Shown: positions 50,637 through 59,315, counted from the first letter of the stretch. The stretch: 64,000 nucleotides of DNA from Eubacteriales bacterium (GCA_030536515.1 JAUNPV010000002.1:1-64000), one strand, 5' to 3'. Program-made: numbers and translations. The notes: generated by a model not told the origin, from the sequence alone.

Positions 50637-51673
50637 GCAAATGGATTCTTGCAATCGCATTTATCTTTTCCCTGGCGGTTCCCGCTTCGGCCATGGAGAT
50701 TCAGGCGCCTGCCGTGCCGGATTCCGGTGCGGCCCTGATGCCCCGGGAGACAGGGTCCTTTGCAGATGGGCTGATGGAGCTGGTCAGGAAGGGCCTGGGC
50801 CAGCTTCGGCCGGACCTGGCGGAGGCAGCCCGGACGGGGGTGACCGTCATTGGGGCGGTGATGCTGGTGTCGGTGCTGCGGGCGGCCTCCGGCCAGGCCC
50901 GGAAGGCGGCGGAGCTGGCGGGGGCGGTGACCATTGTGGCCGTGCTGATGTCCCACACCAACGCCATGATTGCCCTGGGGGCGGAAACCGTCCAGGAGCT
51001 CAGCAGCTACGGACGGCTGCTGTTTCCGGTGATGACCTCGGCCCTGGCGGCCCAGGGGGGACTGACCGCCTCGGCGGCGCTGTACGCCGGGACGGCAGCC
51101 TTTGACGGAATTCTGGCCTCACTCATCAGCAAATTCCTGGTACCCGGGGTCTATGCCTTCCTGGCTCTGGCCGCCGCCAACGGGGTCACCGGCGAGGAAC
51201 TGCTGAAAAAGCTCCGGGACCTGGTGAAAACCGCCATTTCCTGGTGCTTAAAGACCCTTCTGACGGTGTTCACCACCTATATGAGCATCACCGGGGTGGT
51301 CAGCGGCACCACCGATGCCGCTGCGCTGAAGGCCACCAAGGTGACCATTTCCTCGGTGGTTCCGGTGGTGGGGGGCATTCTGTCGGATGCCTCCGAGGCA
51401 GTGCTGGTGGGGGCGGGGCTGGTGAAAAATGCAGCCGGGATTTACGGGATTCTGGCTGTGCTGGCTGTGTTTCTGGAGCCATTTCTGAAAATCGGCGTTC
51501 AGTATCTCATGTGGAAGCTGACGGCGGCGCTGTGCGCCCTGTTTGGCTCCAAGCCCATTACGGGCCTTATCGAGGACTTTTCTGCGGCCATGGGTCTACT
51601 GCTGGGGATGACCGGGGCTGCCTGCCTGCTGCTGCTCATCAGCTGCATCTGCTTTATGAAGGGGGTGGGGTGA
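50633..51673 (+). CDS. spoIIIAE: Stage III sporulation protein AE
   Basis: A 346-residue polytopic membrane protein with an N-terminal signal-like helix cleaved after PASAME-type sequence and about seven further helices. It is the large permease-like subunit of the SpoIIIA complex. Start overlaps spoIIIAD by four bases. Confidence 0.95.
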   Translation: MSKWILAIAFIFSLAVPASAMEIQAPAVPDSGAALMPRETGSFADGLMELVRKGLGQLRPDLAEAARTGVTVIGAVMLVSVLRAASGQARKAAELAGAVTIVAVLMSHTNAMIALGAETVQELSSYGRLLFPVMTSALAAQGGLTASAALYAGTAAFDGILASLISKFLVPGVYAFLALAAANGVTGEELLKKLRDLVKTAISWCLKTLLTVFTTYMSITGVVSGTTDAAALKATKVTISSVVPVVGGILSDASEAVLVGAGLVKNAAGIYGILAVLAVFLEPFLKIGVQYLMWKLTAALCALFGSKPITGLIEDFSAAMGLLLGMTGAACLLLLISCICFMKGVG

Positions 51674-52140
51674 TGGAGGGGCTGCGGCAGTATCTGCTCA
51701 GCATCATCTGTGCCTCGCTGATTTGCGGCATCGTGCTGTCCATGGTGAAGGAGGAGGGTGCCCGGACGGCCGTCAAGCTGCTGTGCGGGGCGGTGCTGGC
51801 CATGACGGTGGTCTCGCCCCTCTTTGGGCTGGACCCGGACCGGCTCGCAGAGCTTATCCCGGACAGCCTGGATGGGGCGGGCTATGTTTCGGAGGGAGAA
51901 AACATGGCCCGCCAGGCCATGGCCCAGCACATAAAGCAGGCCTGTGAAGCATATATCTTGGACAAAGCCAGCTCCCTCCATGCAGACGTGGAGGTGGAGA
52001 TAACCCTGGGCGGCGAGGACCAGGTGCCGGTGGCCGCCGAGCTGACGGGGACGGCCTCCCCCAATGCCAGAGCGCAGCTGCTGTCGTCGCTGCAAGGGGA
52101 GCTGGGAATTCCAAAGGAGAACATACGATGGACTGGGTGA
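51673..52140 (+). CDS. spoIIIAF: Stage III sporulation protein AF
   Basis: A 155-residue protein: two N-terminal transmembrane helices followed by an extracytoplasmic domain with EVEITLGGEDQVPV. It shares the ring-building-motif fold reported for SpoIIIAF. ATG at 51673 overlaps the spoIIIAE stop. Confidence 0.92.
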   Translation: MEGLRQYLLSIICASLICGIVLSMVKEEGARTAVKLLCGAVLAMTVVSPLFGLDPDRLAELIPDSLDGAGYVSEGENMARQAMAQHIKQACEAYILDKASSLHADVEVEITLGGEDQVPVAAELTGTASPNARAQLLSSLQGELGIPKENIRWTG

Positions 52141-52625
52141 CATGGAAGCAGCAGGGGGTAAAGTCCCTGCAACGGTACAAATATCTGGCCCTGATTCTGC
52201 TGCTGGGCATTTTTCTCATGGTCCTTCCGGAGAAGCAGCAGTCCCAGCCGGCGGCCCCGCCGGCCCCGGCGTCGGAGAGCAGCCTGCAAGCAGAGCTGAC
52301 GAAGCTCCTGAGCCGGGTGGAGGGGGCAGGGAAGGTGGAGGTCCTTCTGACCGAGGCCGCCGGAGCCAGAACGGTCTACCAGACCAACCAGGACAGCTCC
52401 CACTCCGACAGCACCGAGGACCTGCGCCGGGACACGGTGCTGGTGACCGGGTCCGGCCGGGAGGAAACAGGGCTGGTCCAGCAGACCATCCCGCCAACCT
52501 ACCTGGGAGCCGTGGTCCTGTGCCAGGGGGCGGACAATGCCCGGGTGCGGCTGAGCATGGTGGAGGCGGTGATGAGCGCCACTGGGCTCAGCTCCGATAA
52601 CATTACGGTTTTAAAAATGAAGTGA
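52128..52625 (+). CDS. spoIIIAG: Stage III sporulation protein AG
   Basis: A 165-residue protein with one transmembrane helix (about residues 17-35) and a ring-forming extracytoplasmic domain: LTKLLSRVEGAGKVEVLLTE at the start, and VVLCQGADNARVRLSMVEAV at the end. It builds the large ring in the intermembrane space during engulfment. It overlaps spoIIIAF by 13 bases. Confidence 0.94.
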   Translation: MDWVTWKQQGVKSLQRYKYLALILLLGIFLMVLPEKQQSQPAAPPAPASESSLQAELTKLLSRVEGAGKVEVLLTEAAGARTVYQTNQDSSHSDSTEDLRRDTVLVTGSGREETGLVQQTIPPTYLGAVVLCQGADNARVRLSMVEAVMSATGLSSDNITVLKMK

Positions 52626-52639
52626 ATGGAGGCTATTTT

Positions 52640-53203
52640 ATGAAGGTATGGAAGAAGAACATGGTCGCTGCAGCGGTCCTGGTGACAGTCTGCGCAGGAA
52701 TCTACGTAAACTGGCTGTACACCGAGGAAAGCGCCGCCGCCAGCTTGGTGGACACCCTGGATGCGGAAAAGGTCATGTCCGACGACACCCTGGTCCTCAG
52801 CGAGGACATGGCGGCCATTGCGGCAGGGGAGGACCCCATGGACACGGGCTCAGACTACTTTGCCGCCGTCCGCCTGTCCCGCCAGCAGGCCAGGGACAGC
52901 GCCGTGAACCTGCTCCAGGAGGCCATGGCCTACAATACCGACAGCAGCACCAAGGACGTGGAGTCCGCCGTAGAGCTGGAGCAGATTGTCCAGACCGCCC
53001 TCAGCGAGGCCACCATCGAAAGCCTCATCATCGCCAAGGGCTACACCGACTGCGTGGCCTATATGTCCGGCGAGGGCATTTCCGTGGCCGTTTCCGCCCC
53101 GGAGGGGGGCTTGCAGCAGGAGGACGTGGCCGTCATTGCGGACATCGTCATCAGCCAGTCGGACTATTCTCTGGAGGATATTCGGGTGGTGGAGGTACAG
53201 TAA
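52640..53203 (+). CDS. spoIIIAH: Stage III sporulation protein AH
   Basis: A 187-residue single-pass protein whose extracellular EscJ-like domain binds SpoIIQ across the septum. One helix near residues 8-24 is followed by an acidic linker, and the C-terminus carries QQARDSAVNLLQEA and ESLIIAKGYTDCVAYMSG, both family signatures. The ATG at 52640 follows GGAGG. The last 29 bases of this gene are repeated at 55323-55351. Confidence 0.94.
   Translation: MKVWKKNMVAAAVLVTVCAGIYVNWLYTEESAAASLVDTLDAEKVMSDDTLVLSEDMAAIAAGEDPMDTGSDYFAAVRLSRQQARDSAVNLLQEAMAYNTDSSTKDVESAVELEQIVQTALSEATIESLIIAKGYTDCVAYMSGEGISVAVSAPEGGLQQEDVAVIADIVISQSDYSLEDIRVVEVQ
53174..53202 (+). repeat. Direct repeat copy 1: 3' end of spoIIIAH
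   Basis: The 29 bases encoding the last residues (EDIRVVEVQ) recur at 55323 with a single T-to-C difference. Each copy is followed by a CCTGTCC-type terminator hairpin, so the duplicated unit includes more than the exact match. Confidence 0.8.
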
Positions 53204-53212
53204 TTCTCTGAA

Positions 53213-53250
53213 AAAACGCCTGTCCGGCGGATGTGCCGGACAGGCGTTTT
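53213..53250 (+). terminator. spoIIIA operon terminator
   Basis: AAAACGCCTGTCCGGC pairs with its complement around GGATGT, ten bases after the spoIIIAH stop. Confidence 0.85.
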
Positions 53251-53316
53251 GCAGGGAGGCTTTGTCTCCATTAAATCTAAACAATGATGGTTGAGCCTAC
53301 AAGGCGGAATCATGGC

Positions 53317-54906
53317 TTATCCCTGAACCATGACCATTTTATCGCCCTCTTTAATCAAATCATCGCCACAGGGAATAATGGTTTCTCCATCCCGCTGAAT
53401 TAAGATAATCAGCTTTCCCTTGCCCAGCGACAGGTCCTTTACCTTCTTCTTGTTCCAGGGATTCCCCTTGTCTATGACGATTTCCTGCATGGAGATGTTG
53501 TCCTGATTGATAAAGGACGGTGCGGCAATCACCAGCAGGTCCCCGGCTTTGATTTTTGTGGCGCCATTGGGTATTATTTTTCCGGTATCTCTTACTATCA
53601 TCGAAACCAAAAATTCTTTCGGCAATGCAATAGAGCTCATATAACGATTCGCCCAGGGGTGGGTTTGTGATATGAAAATTTTGACAAAGCTGATTTCGTT
53701 TTCTTCTTCATAGTCGTTAAAGGTTTTGTAGACATCCACGCTGTTGTCAATCATATTCAGCTTCTTCGCCATAAACGGCAAAAGCGTCCCCTGGAACAGC
53801 ACCGACAGCAGCACAACGCAGTATACCAAATTATACAAATTGTACGGCAGCCTTACGCCGCTCAAAACGGCCATAATCGCAAAGACAATGGATGCAGCGC
53901 CGCGCAGGCCGGACCAGCTCACCAGAAGAATTTGATTTTTGGGAGCTTTGAAGGGGGACAGCACAGCTGCAACGGAAAGCGGTCTTGACACGGCCGTCAT
54001 AAACACGGTGATGAACAGAGCCGGCAGAAAAACAGCCGGCAATTCGCTTGGCGTGACCAGCAGCCCCAGCAGGAAGAAAATCATAATCTGGGATATTCCG
54101 GTAAGGGTATCATAGAAATGGACGAGCTGCCGCTTTCCCGGAATTTTTGAATTTCCGAGCATCATTCCGCAAAGATATGCCCCCAGATATCCGTTGCCGC
54201 CAACAATGACAGGAACGGCATAGGATAGAAGCATCGCCGCAAATACAAAGATGGTTTTCCATTCGCTGCTTTCAAATTTTCCGCATTTGAGAAAATAAGC
54301 GGATATTTTTCCGATGATCAATCCAAGCAGCGCGCCAAACAGCAGCTGCTGCATTATCATGGCCGGAATGGATACGGCTTTTCCGTTGTACAGCTGACAG
54401 AAAATGATGACCAGCATATAGGACATGGGGTCATTGGAACCGGACTCCACCTCCAGAATGGAGGCCGTGTTGTTTTTCAGATTCAGGGTTCTCCCTCTTA
54501 ATATGCTGAACACGGAGGCGGCGTCCGTGGATGCAATGACGGAGCCCATCAGCAGGCTGGCTAACCAGGTCTGCTTTAATGCAAAATGCACAAAGCAGCC
54601 TGTCAGCACGGCTGTCATAACCACGCCCAAGGTCGCAAGCAAAACGGACTGCTTTAACACAGGCCTTGCTGCCTTGAAGCTCGTGCCAAATCCGCCGTAG
54701 AACATGATAAAAACCAGGCAGACAGAGCAGATGATTTCCGTTGCCTTGTAGTCATTAAATGAAATCCGAAAAATTCCGTCCACACCGAAGGCCATTCCCA
54801 GTATTAAAAAAACAAGCAAAGATGGAATCGCAAACCGTTCCATCAGCCGCTGCATCAAAAGGCAGCAAATCAAAATGATTCCAAGGAATAAAAGCAGATT
54901 TGTCAT
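53317..54906 (-). CDS. CPA1-type K+(Na+)/H+ antiporter with RCK_C domains
   Basis: A 529-residue exchanger with about twelve helices containing the CPA1 core SVIASTDAASVFSIL and LEVESGSNDPMSYML, and a cytoplasmic C-terminus of about 150 residues with one or two TrkA-C/RCK_C-like domains (KIIPNGATKIKAGDLLVIAA and IIPCGDDLIKEGDKMVMV). Such domains gate K+/H+ antiport and bind c-di-AMP in related proteins of other Bacillota. It probably exports potassium. The gene is AT-richer than its surroundings and lies inside a segment bounded by spoIIIAH 3' repeats. Confidence 0.9.
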   Translation of the reverse strand: MTNLLLFLGIILICCLLMQRLMERFAIPSLLVFLILGMAFGVDGIFRISFNDYKATEIICSVCLVFIMFYGGFGTSFKAARPVLKQSVLLATLGVVMTAVLTGCFVHFALKQTWLASLLMGSVIASTDAASVFSILRGRTLNLKNNTASILEVESGSNDPMSYMLVIIFCQLYNGKAVSIPAMIMQQLLFGALLGLIIGKISAYFLKCGKFESSEWKTIFVFAAMLLSYAVPVIVGGNGYLGAYLCGMMLGNSKIPGKRQLVHFYDTLTGISQIMIFFLLGLLVTPSELPAVFLPALFITVFMTAVSRPLSVAAVLSPFKAPKNQILLVSWSGLRGAASIVFAIMAVLSGVRLPYNLYNLVYCVVLLSVLFQGTLLPFMAKKLNMIDNSVDVYKTFNDYEEENEISFVKIFISQTHPWANRYMSSIALPKEFLVSMIVRDTGKIIPNGATKIKAGDLLVIAAPSFINQDNISMQEIVIDKGNPWNKKKVKDLSLGKGKLIILIQRDGETIIPCGDDLIKEGDKMVMVQG

Positions 54907-54983
54907 AGGCAGGGTCTCCTTTCTGTAAACTGATTGTATGGAAATCCTGGGTACTTTTTGCTGGGTATGAGGAAAATGACGCC

Positions 54984-55211
54984 CTATTGTTCGGAATTCT
55001 CCTCTGCCTCAAGGGACTCCACCCGCTTTCTCAGCTGCCGGAGTTGATTGTTCAGTGCAACCAAAGCGGAAATCAGGACCGCAAGCACAAGGGCGCAGGC
55101 CGCCGTTGCGACGAAGAAATGTTTAGTGAAATCGAACAGCATCCAGCCGCCGCAGAACAAAAACAGATACGTCGGCACCAGGGTCATTACATAGATTTTC
55201 AAAAATTTCAT
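54984..55211 (-). CDS. Small membrane protein with coiled coil, next to the antiporter
   Basis: A 75-residue protein with two hydrophobic helices and a C-terminal heptad-like stretch (NNQLRQLRKRVESLEAEE). ACGGAGG precedes the ATG at 55211. It lies upstream of the antiporter on the same strand, 77 bases away, and may be its partner. I do not recognise a family. Confidence 0.65.
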   Translation of the reverse strand: MKFLKIYVMTLVPTYLFLFCGGWMLFDFTKHFFVATAACALVLAVLISALVALNNQLRQLRKRVESLEAEENSEQ

Positions 55212-55322
55212 AAGATTACCTCCGTAAAGTTTTGATTTTTTCCTTGATATCAACATTTTACCATAGAATCAGCCCAAACGCAAGCTGACACCGGAAAAGT
55301 TTCCAGCCGCCCTGAAAAAATA

Positions 55323-55351
55323 GAGGACATTCGGGTGGTGGAGGTACAGTA
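55323..55351 (+). repeat. Direct repeat copy 2: spoIIIAH 3' end
   Basis: A second copy of the last 29 bases of spoIIIAH with one mismatch, not attached to any gene body. A related hairpin follows at 55361-55399. It marks the right border of the antiporter segment. Confidence 0.8.
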
Positions 55352-55360
55352 GGGGAATAT

Positions 55361-55399
55361 AAAAATCCTGCCCGGTGGTTTCATCGGACAGGAATTTTT
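55361..55399 (+). terminator. Orphan terminator, relative of the spoIIIA terminator
   Basis: CCTGCCCG and CGGACAGG arms with A- and T-rich flanks resemble the terminator at 53213-53250 in sequence and position relative to the repeat, which indicates common origin. Confidence 0.55.
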
Positions 55400-55442
55400 A
55401 TGAAAAGTTTTCGCTTCATTTTGTATCTCGACAAACTGGAAT

Positions 55443-55838
55443 TTACCGTATTCCTGTTTTTATAAAATTCATTAGTTTTTCCATCTCGTCAAAATCATCA
55501 TAATCACCCAAGATACCCTCACGATGATATACAATCCCATTTTTCTCGTTACGCTCCAAGCAATTCAATAACATATTGGCACCATACCTTCGAGCAAATT
55601 CTGTAAATGCTAATGCCTTGATTTTATCACCGAGCAAACCTTTTCTACAATCGCTTTCTGAACAATCATAGCAATGTTTCAGCCCCTTTTCCAATGAACA
55701 ATTACGATTTTGACACCAATCATGTGCTGGACACCAAGGGAACTGCGGATTATCCGAATTGCAGCCTAAACATTTTTCATTCTCTGAACATAGACAGCAA
55801 GCTAAACCACAGCGAGCAATTCCTAATTCTCTTTTCAT
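55443..55838 (-). CDS. DUF3795-type Cys-rich protein
   Basis: A 131-residue protein with 13 Cys residues. Its N-terminus RCGLACCLCSENEKCLGC and HCYDCSESDCRKG match DUF3795 domain proteins, which probably bind metal. The gene is clearly AT-rich compared with the core, so it may have been acquired. GGAGGG precedes the ATG at 55838. It lies between the duplicated spoIIIAH tail and the Asp23 gene, where B. subtilis has accB and accC. Confidence 0.85.
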   Translation of the reverse strand: MKRELGIARCGLACCLCSENEKCLGCNSDNPQFPWCPAHDWCQNRNCSLEKGLKHCYDCSESDCRKGLLGDKIKALAFTEFARRYGANMLLNCLERNEKNGIVYHREGILGDYDDFDEMEKLMNFIKTGIR

Positions 55839-55974
55839 TTGTGATCCCTCCAAACTCATATTTTTTTGTCACATTCTTTTTATATTCTAACACATAAAAT
55901 GAACAAGCGCAAGAGAGCCAAGGCTTATAATTGATGGTGTGCAGGAAAAGTTCCCCGTCCCCAAGAAAAAATAG

Positions 55975-56002
55975 TTGTATTATTCTGGATTTGTGGTACA
56001 AT
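55975..56002 (+). promoter_or_regulatory. Promoter of the Asp23-nusB operon
   Basis: TTGTAT and TACAAT are separated by 16 bases, about 50 bases before the Asp23 start. Confidence 0.6.
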
Positions 56003-56054
56003 AAACAAAAGTATGTCATGCGGAAGCGTGGCAATGATTTTGGAGGTATCCCAT

Positions 56055-56402
56055 ATGGCTGAATATAAGCAGTACATTACCCAGATTCAGGAGAACGGCA
56101 GCGTGATGATTTCCGAGGATGTCATCGCCACCATCGTCGAGCACGCACTGACCGAGGTGGAGGGCGTTGTCAAGGGCGGCAATGAGGTTGTCGGCAAGAA
56201 GAGCTGGGGCAAGGGCATTCGTGTGGCCATCAATGACGACAACACCCTGAGTGTGGGCTGCAACATCGTGGTTTCCTACGGCAGCTCCGTGGTGGAGGTG
56301 GCCCAGGCGGTCCAGAACACCGTAACCAACGCCATCGAGTCCGTGACCGGTGTCACCGTGGCCCAGGTCAATGTCAACGTCTGCGGCATCGTCCGCAAGT
56401 AA
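56055..56402 (+). CDS. Asp23/Gls24 family protein (YqhY-like)
   Basis: A 115-residue protein of the alkaline-shock family. Motifs: NGSVMISEDVIATIVEHAL at the start, then GKGIRVAINDDNTLSVGCNIVVSYGSSV and VAQVNVNVCGIV at the end. The place before nusB equals yqhY in B. subtilis, where it influences fatty-acid synthesis. GGAGG precedes the ATG at 56055. Confidence 0.94.
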   Translation: MAEYKQYITQIQENGSVMISEDVIATIVEHALTEVEGVVKGGNEVVGKKSWGKGIRVAINDDNTLSVGCNIVVSYGSSVVEVAQAVQNTVTNAIESVTGVTVAQVNVNVCGIVRK

Positions 56403-56411
56403 GGGCGCTGT

Positions 56412-56897
56412 ATGACCAGAGCAAATGCCAGAGAACTGGCGGTACATTTGATTTACGGCCGGGTATTCACCGGCGAGGAGCCGGAGCAGGTGGTGGCCAC
56501 CCGGCTGGAAAAGGCATACTATGAGAAGCTGGCGGAGGAGAACGAGGTCTACGCCGAGCGGCCCAGCCGTGCCCAGCTTCGCTACATCGACACCGTTGTC
56601 ACCGGCGTGGCTAACCGGGAGGAGGAGCTGAACCAGCAGATTCGCCGCTACTCCATCGGCTGGGACATCTCCCGCATTTCCCGCCTGGCCCGTTGCATCA
56701 TGCAGCTTGCTATGTTTGAAATCCTCCATGTGGAGGACGTGCCCACCGGCGTGGCCGTGTCCGAGGCGGTCCGCATTGCCAAGAAGTACGACGGCAACGA
56801 CACCGGTGCCTTCGTCAACGGAATTTTAGGCACCTTCGCCCGGAGCCTGAACGCCCCTGAGGCGGAGGCCCCCGCAGAAACGGTTGAGGAAGCATAA
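56412..56897 (+). CDS. nusB: Transcription antitermination protein NusB
   Basis: A 161-residue all-helical protein that joins NusE on boxA RNA in rRNA operons. It begins TRANARELAVHLIYG and has the C-terminal pattern VPTGVAVSEAVRIAKKYDGNDTGAFVNGIL. An acidic tail of about 15 residues is added. It overlaps the next start (TAATG). Confidence 0.93.
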   Translation: MTRANARELAVHLIYGRVFTGEEPEQVVATRLEKAYYEKLAEENEVYAERPSRAQLRYIDTVVTGVANREEELNQQIRRYSIGWDISRISRLARCIMQLAMFEILHVEDVPTGVAVSEAVRIAKKYDGNDTGAFVNGILGTFARSLNAPEAEAPAETVEEA

Positions 56898-57856
56898 TGG
56901 GCGTCATTGGCATTGATACCAGCAATTACACCACCTCCATCGCCTTTTTTAACGGCGTGGACGGTGAGAATTGCTCGAAGCTGCTGCCTGTGAAGCAGGG
57001 AGAGCTGGGCCTGCGTCAATCGGATGCCGTATTTTCCCATATCAAGGGCCTGCCGGAGCTTTCCGGCAGGCTGTTTTCCCATAATCGGGGTGAGAAAATC
57101 ACGGCAATCGGCGTCAGCACCCGGCCCCGGGCAGTGGAGGGCAGCTATATGCCCTGCTTTCTGGTGGGCTATTCCCACGCAAAAATGCTGTCTGATTTGC
57201 TGTGTGTCCCCCTGGTGGAGGTTTCCCACCAGCAGGGCCATGTGGCAGCGTCATTGTGGAGCGCCGGTCGGATGGAGCTGATGGATGAGCCCCACCTGGC
57301 CTGGCACCTGTCCGGCGGCACCACAGAGCTGCTGCTGGTGGAGCCGGAGGGGAAAAATGTCCGCTGCACCAAAATCGGCGGCACCACGGATATCTCCGCC
57401 GGGCAGCTCATCGACCGGACGGGCCAGCTTTTGGACCTGCCCTTCCCGGCGGGAAAGCATCTGGACGCTCTGAGCAGGGAGGCCGTCTTAAAGGACGTGT
57501 TCCGGGTCAAGTGCGCCAATATGGAGTTTTCTCTGTCCGGTGTCCAGAACAAGGTCCAGCAGTTCCATGAGGCCCACCCGGACCCGGCGGAAACCGCCGC
57601 CTACGCCCTGCGGTGCGTTGCCAAGGCGGTTTACCTGGCGACTGAGCAGGCCGGAAAGGCCTATCCGGGCCTGCCGGTGGTGTTCTCCGGCGGCGTAGCG
57701 AGCAATTCCATGCTGCGGGAGGCTGTTAAGCCCCTTGACCCCATTTTCGCCCAGCCCCAGTTCTCCACAGACAACGCCATGGGTGTTGCCGTACTGGCCC
57801 ACCGTGTACTTGAGGAAACGGATTGCCACACCAGTCTGCGGACTGGTTCGCAATGA
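56897..57856 (+). CDS. TsaD-like (Kae1/M22 family) protein
   Basis: A 319-residue protein of the Kae1/TsaD fold. IGIDTSNYTTSIAF opens it, metal-binding His residues are in SHQQGHVAAS, LSGGTTELLLVE and IDRTGQLLDLPFP follow, and VFSGGVASNSMLR and STDNAMGVAVLA close it. It may be a paralogue of tRNA t6A synthase rather than TsaD itself, as the ORF is shorter and divergent. The last dozen residues (TDCHTSLRTGSQ) and the stop are encoded by a half copy of the cloverleaf-like repeat, so the native C-terminus has been replaced. Confidence 0.82.
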   Translation: MGVIGIDTSNYTTSIAFFNGVDGENCSKLLPVKQGELGLRQSDAVFSHIKGLPELSGRLFSHNRGEKITAIGVSTRPRAVEGSYMPCFLVGYSHAKMLSDLLCVPLVEVSHQQGHVAASLWSAGRMELMDEPHLAWHLSGGTTELLLVEPEGKNVRCTKIGGTTDISAGQLIDRTGQLLDLPFPAGKHLDALSREAVLKDVFRVKCANMEFSLSGVQNKVQQFHEAHPDPAETAAYALRCVAKAVYLATEQAGKAYPGLPVVFSGGVASNSMLREAVKPLDPIFAQPQFSTDNAMGVAVLAHRVLEETDCHTSLRTGSQ

Positions 57857-57857
57857 C
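57819..57857. repeat. Half copy of the cloverleaf-like element inside a gene end
   Basis: These 39 bases match 45933-45971 at 37 positions. The two differences are a C-to-T and a G-to-A on opposite sides of the small hairpin (CCAG-x-CTGCGG-y-CTGG), so they preserve pairing. The repeat supplies the C-terminus and stop of the TsaD-like gene. Confidence 0.8.
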
Positions 57858-57876
57858 AGAGGAGGGGAGGAATACA

Positions 57877-59085
57877 ATGGCACAAAATGTTCTTTCCATC
57901 ACCCAGTTAAATGAATACATCCGGGGCAAAATGGATGCAGACCCCCTTCTGACCCAGGTGGCCGTCCGGGGCGAAATCAGCAACTACAAGTGCTATCCCT
58001 CGGGCCACCACTACTTCACCCTCAAGGATGAGGGCGGGGCCTTAAAATGCGTCATGTTCAAGGGAAATGCCCTGCGGCTTCGGTTTCGGCCGGAGAACGG
58101 CATGAAGGTCATCGCCATGGGCCGGGTTACGGTGTTCCCCCGGGACGGGGCCTATCAGCTCTACTGCACCGCCATGGCCATGGACGGGGTAGGGGACCTG
58201 TACGCCGCCTTTGAGGAATTAAAAAAGAAACTGGCGGCCCAGGGGCTATTTGACCCCGCCCACAAAAAGCCCCTACCCCAATACCCCGGCACCATCGGCA
58301 TCATCACCAGCTCCGCCGGTGCGGCGGTCCACGATATGCTGCGCATTCTGCGAAAGCGCTATCCGCTGACCCGGGTCCGGCTGCTGCCCGTCCGGGTCCA
58401 GGGGGCCGAGGCTCCCGGGGAGATTGCGGCGGCCATCGGCTACGCCAACCATTTTCACCTGGCGGACCTGCTGATTGTTGGCCGGGGCGGCGGCTCCATG
58501 GAGGACCTGTGGGCCTTTAACGACGAGCGGGTGGCCTGGGCCATTTACCGGTCGGAGATTCCCGTAATCTCCGCCGTGGGCCACGAGCCGGATGTGACCA
58601 TCTCCGACTATGTGGCCGACCTGCGGGCAGCCACCCCCTCCAACGCCGCCGAGCTGGCAGTGCCGGACCGGGAGGCTTTGGTGCAGACTTTGGACGGCAT
58701 GGCCTCAGCCATGGCGGTTGCCCTCCAGCGGCAGCTGAAAGGCGCCCGCCAGCATCTGAACGTGCTGGCCCAGTCCCAGGCTCTCAGAAGCCCCACTGGG
58801 TATCTTGAACAGCGGCAGAAAAGTTTGGAGCTGCTGAAAAACCGGTTGATTTCCCTGGAAAATCAGCATATTTCCCGTAAAAATCAAGCATATATTGCGG
58901 CGGTCTCCAAGCTGGACGCCATGAGCCCCCTGAAGGTCCTGACCCGGGGCTACGCCATGGCCCAGACCGGGGACGGGCACGTCCTGCGCTCGGTCACTCA
59001 GGTGGAGCCGGGGGAGCGAATCACCGTTTCCCTCAGCGACGGCCGTCTGTCCGCAACCGTGATGGAAAAGGAGGCAAAACAATGA
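57877..59085 (+). CDS. xseA: Exodeoxyribonuclease VII large subunit
   Basis: A 402-residue subunit of ExoVII, a single-strand-specific exonuclease. The N-terminal OB fold has LSITQLNEYIRGKMDADPLL, VRGEISNYKCYPSGHHYFTL; the catalytic domain contains GIITSSAGAAVHDML and RGGGSMEDLWAFNDE. The ATG at 57877 follows GGAGGGGAGG, directly behind the repeat fragment. Confidence 0.97.
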   Translation: MAQNVLSITQLNEYIRGKMDADPLLTQVAVRGEISNYKCYPSGHHYFTLKDEGGALKCVMFKGNALRLRFRPENGMKVIAMGRVTVFPRDGAYQLYCTAMAMDGVGDLYAAFEELKKKLAAQGLFDPAHKKPLPQYPGTIGIITSSAGAAVHDMLRILRKRYPLTRVRLLPVRVQGAEAPGEIAAAIGYANHFHLADLLIVGRGGGSMEDLWAFNDERVAWAIYRSEIPVISAVGHEPDVTISDYVADLRAATPSNAAELAVPDREALVQTLDGMASAMAVALQRQLKGARQHLNVLAQSQALRSPTGYLEQRQKSLELLKNRLISLENQHISRKNQAYIAAVSKLDAMSPLKVLTRGYAMAQTGDGHVLRSVTQVEPGERITVSLSDGRLSATVMEKEAKQ

Positions 59086-59315
59086 ATCAGCCCAATCAGA
59101 CCTTTGAAGGCGCAATGGCAAGACTGGAGCAGATTGTCCGGGCCATGGAGCGGGGCGATGTGGCTCTGGAGGAGTCACTGAAGCTCTTTCAGGAGGGCAC
59201 CGAGCTGGTGCGTTCCTGCCAGAAGCTCCTGGACGAGGCCCAGATGCAGGTCAATCAGATTATGACCGCCCCCGACGGCAGCCCTGTGGAAGGAGCGTTC
59301 CAGGATGAGCCTTGA
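59082..59315 (+). CDS. xseB: Exodeoxyribonuclease VII small subunit
   Basis: A 77-residue helical subunit: TFEGAMARLEQIVRAMERGD and LEESLKLFQEGTELVRSCQK are the family signature. It overlaps xseA by four bases and ispA by eleven. Confidence 0.96.
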   Translation: MNQPNQTFEGAMARLEQIVRAMERGDVALEESLKLFQEGTELVRSCQKLLDEAQMQVNQIMTAPDGSPVEGAFQDEP

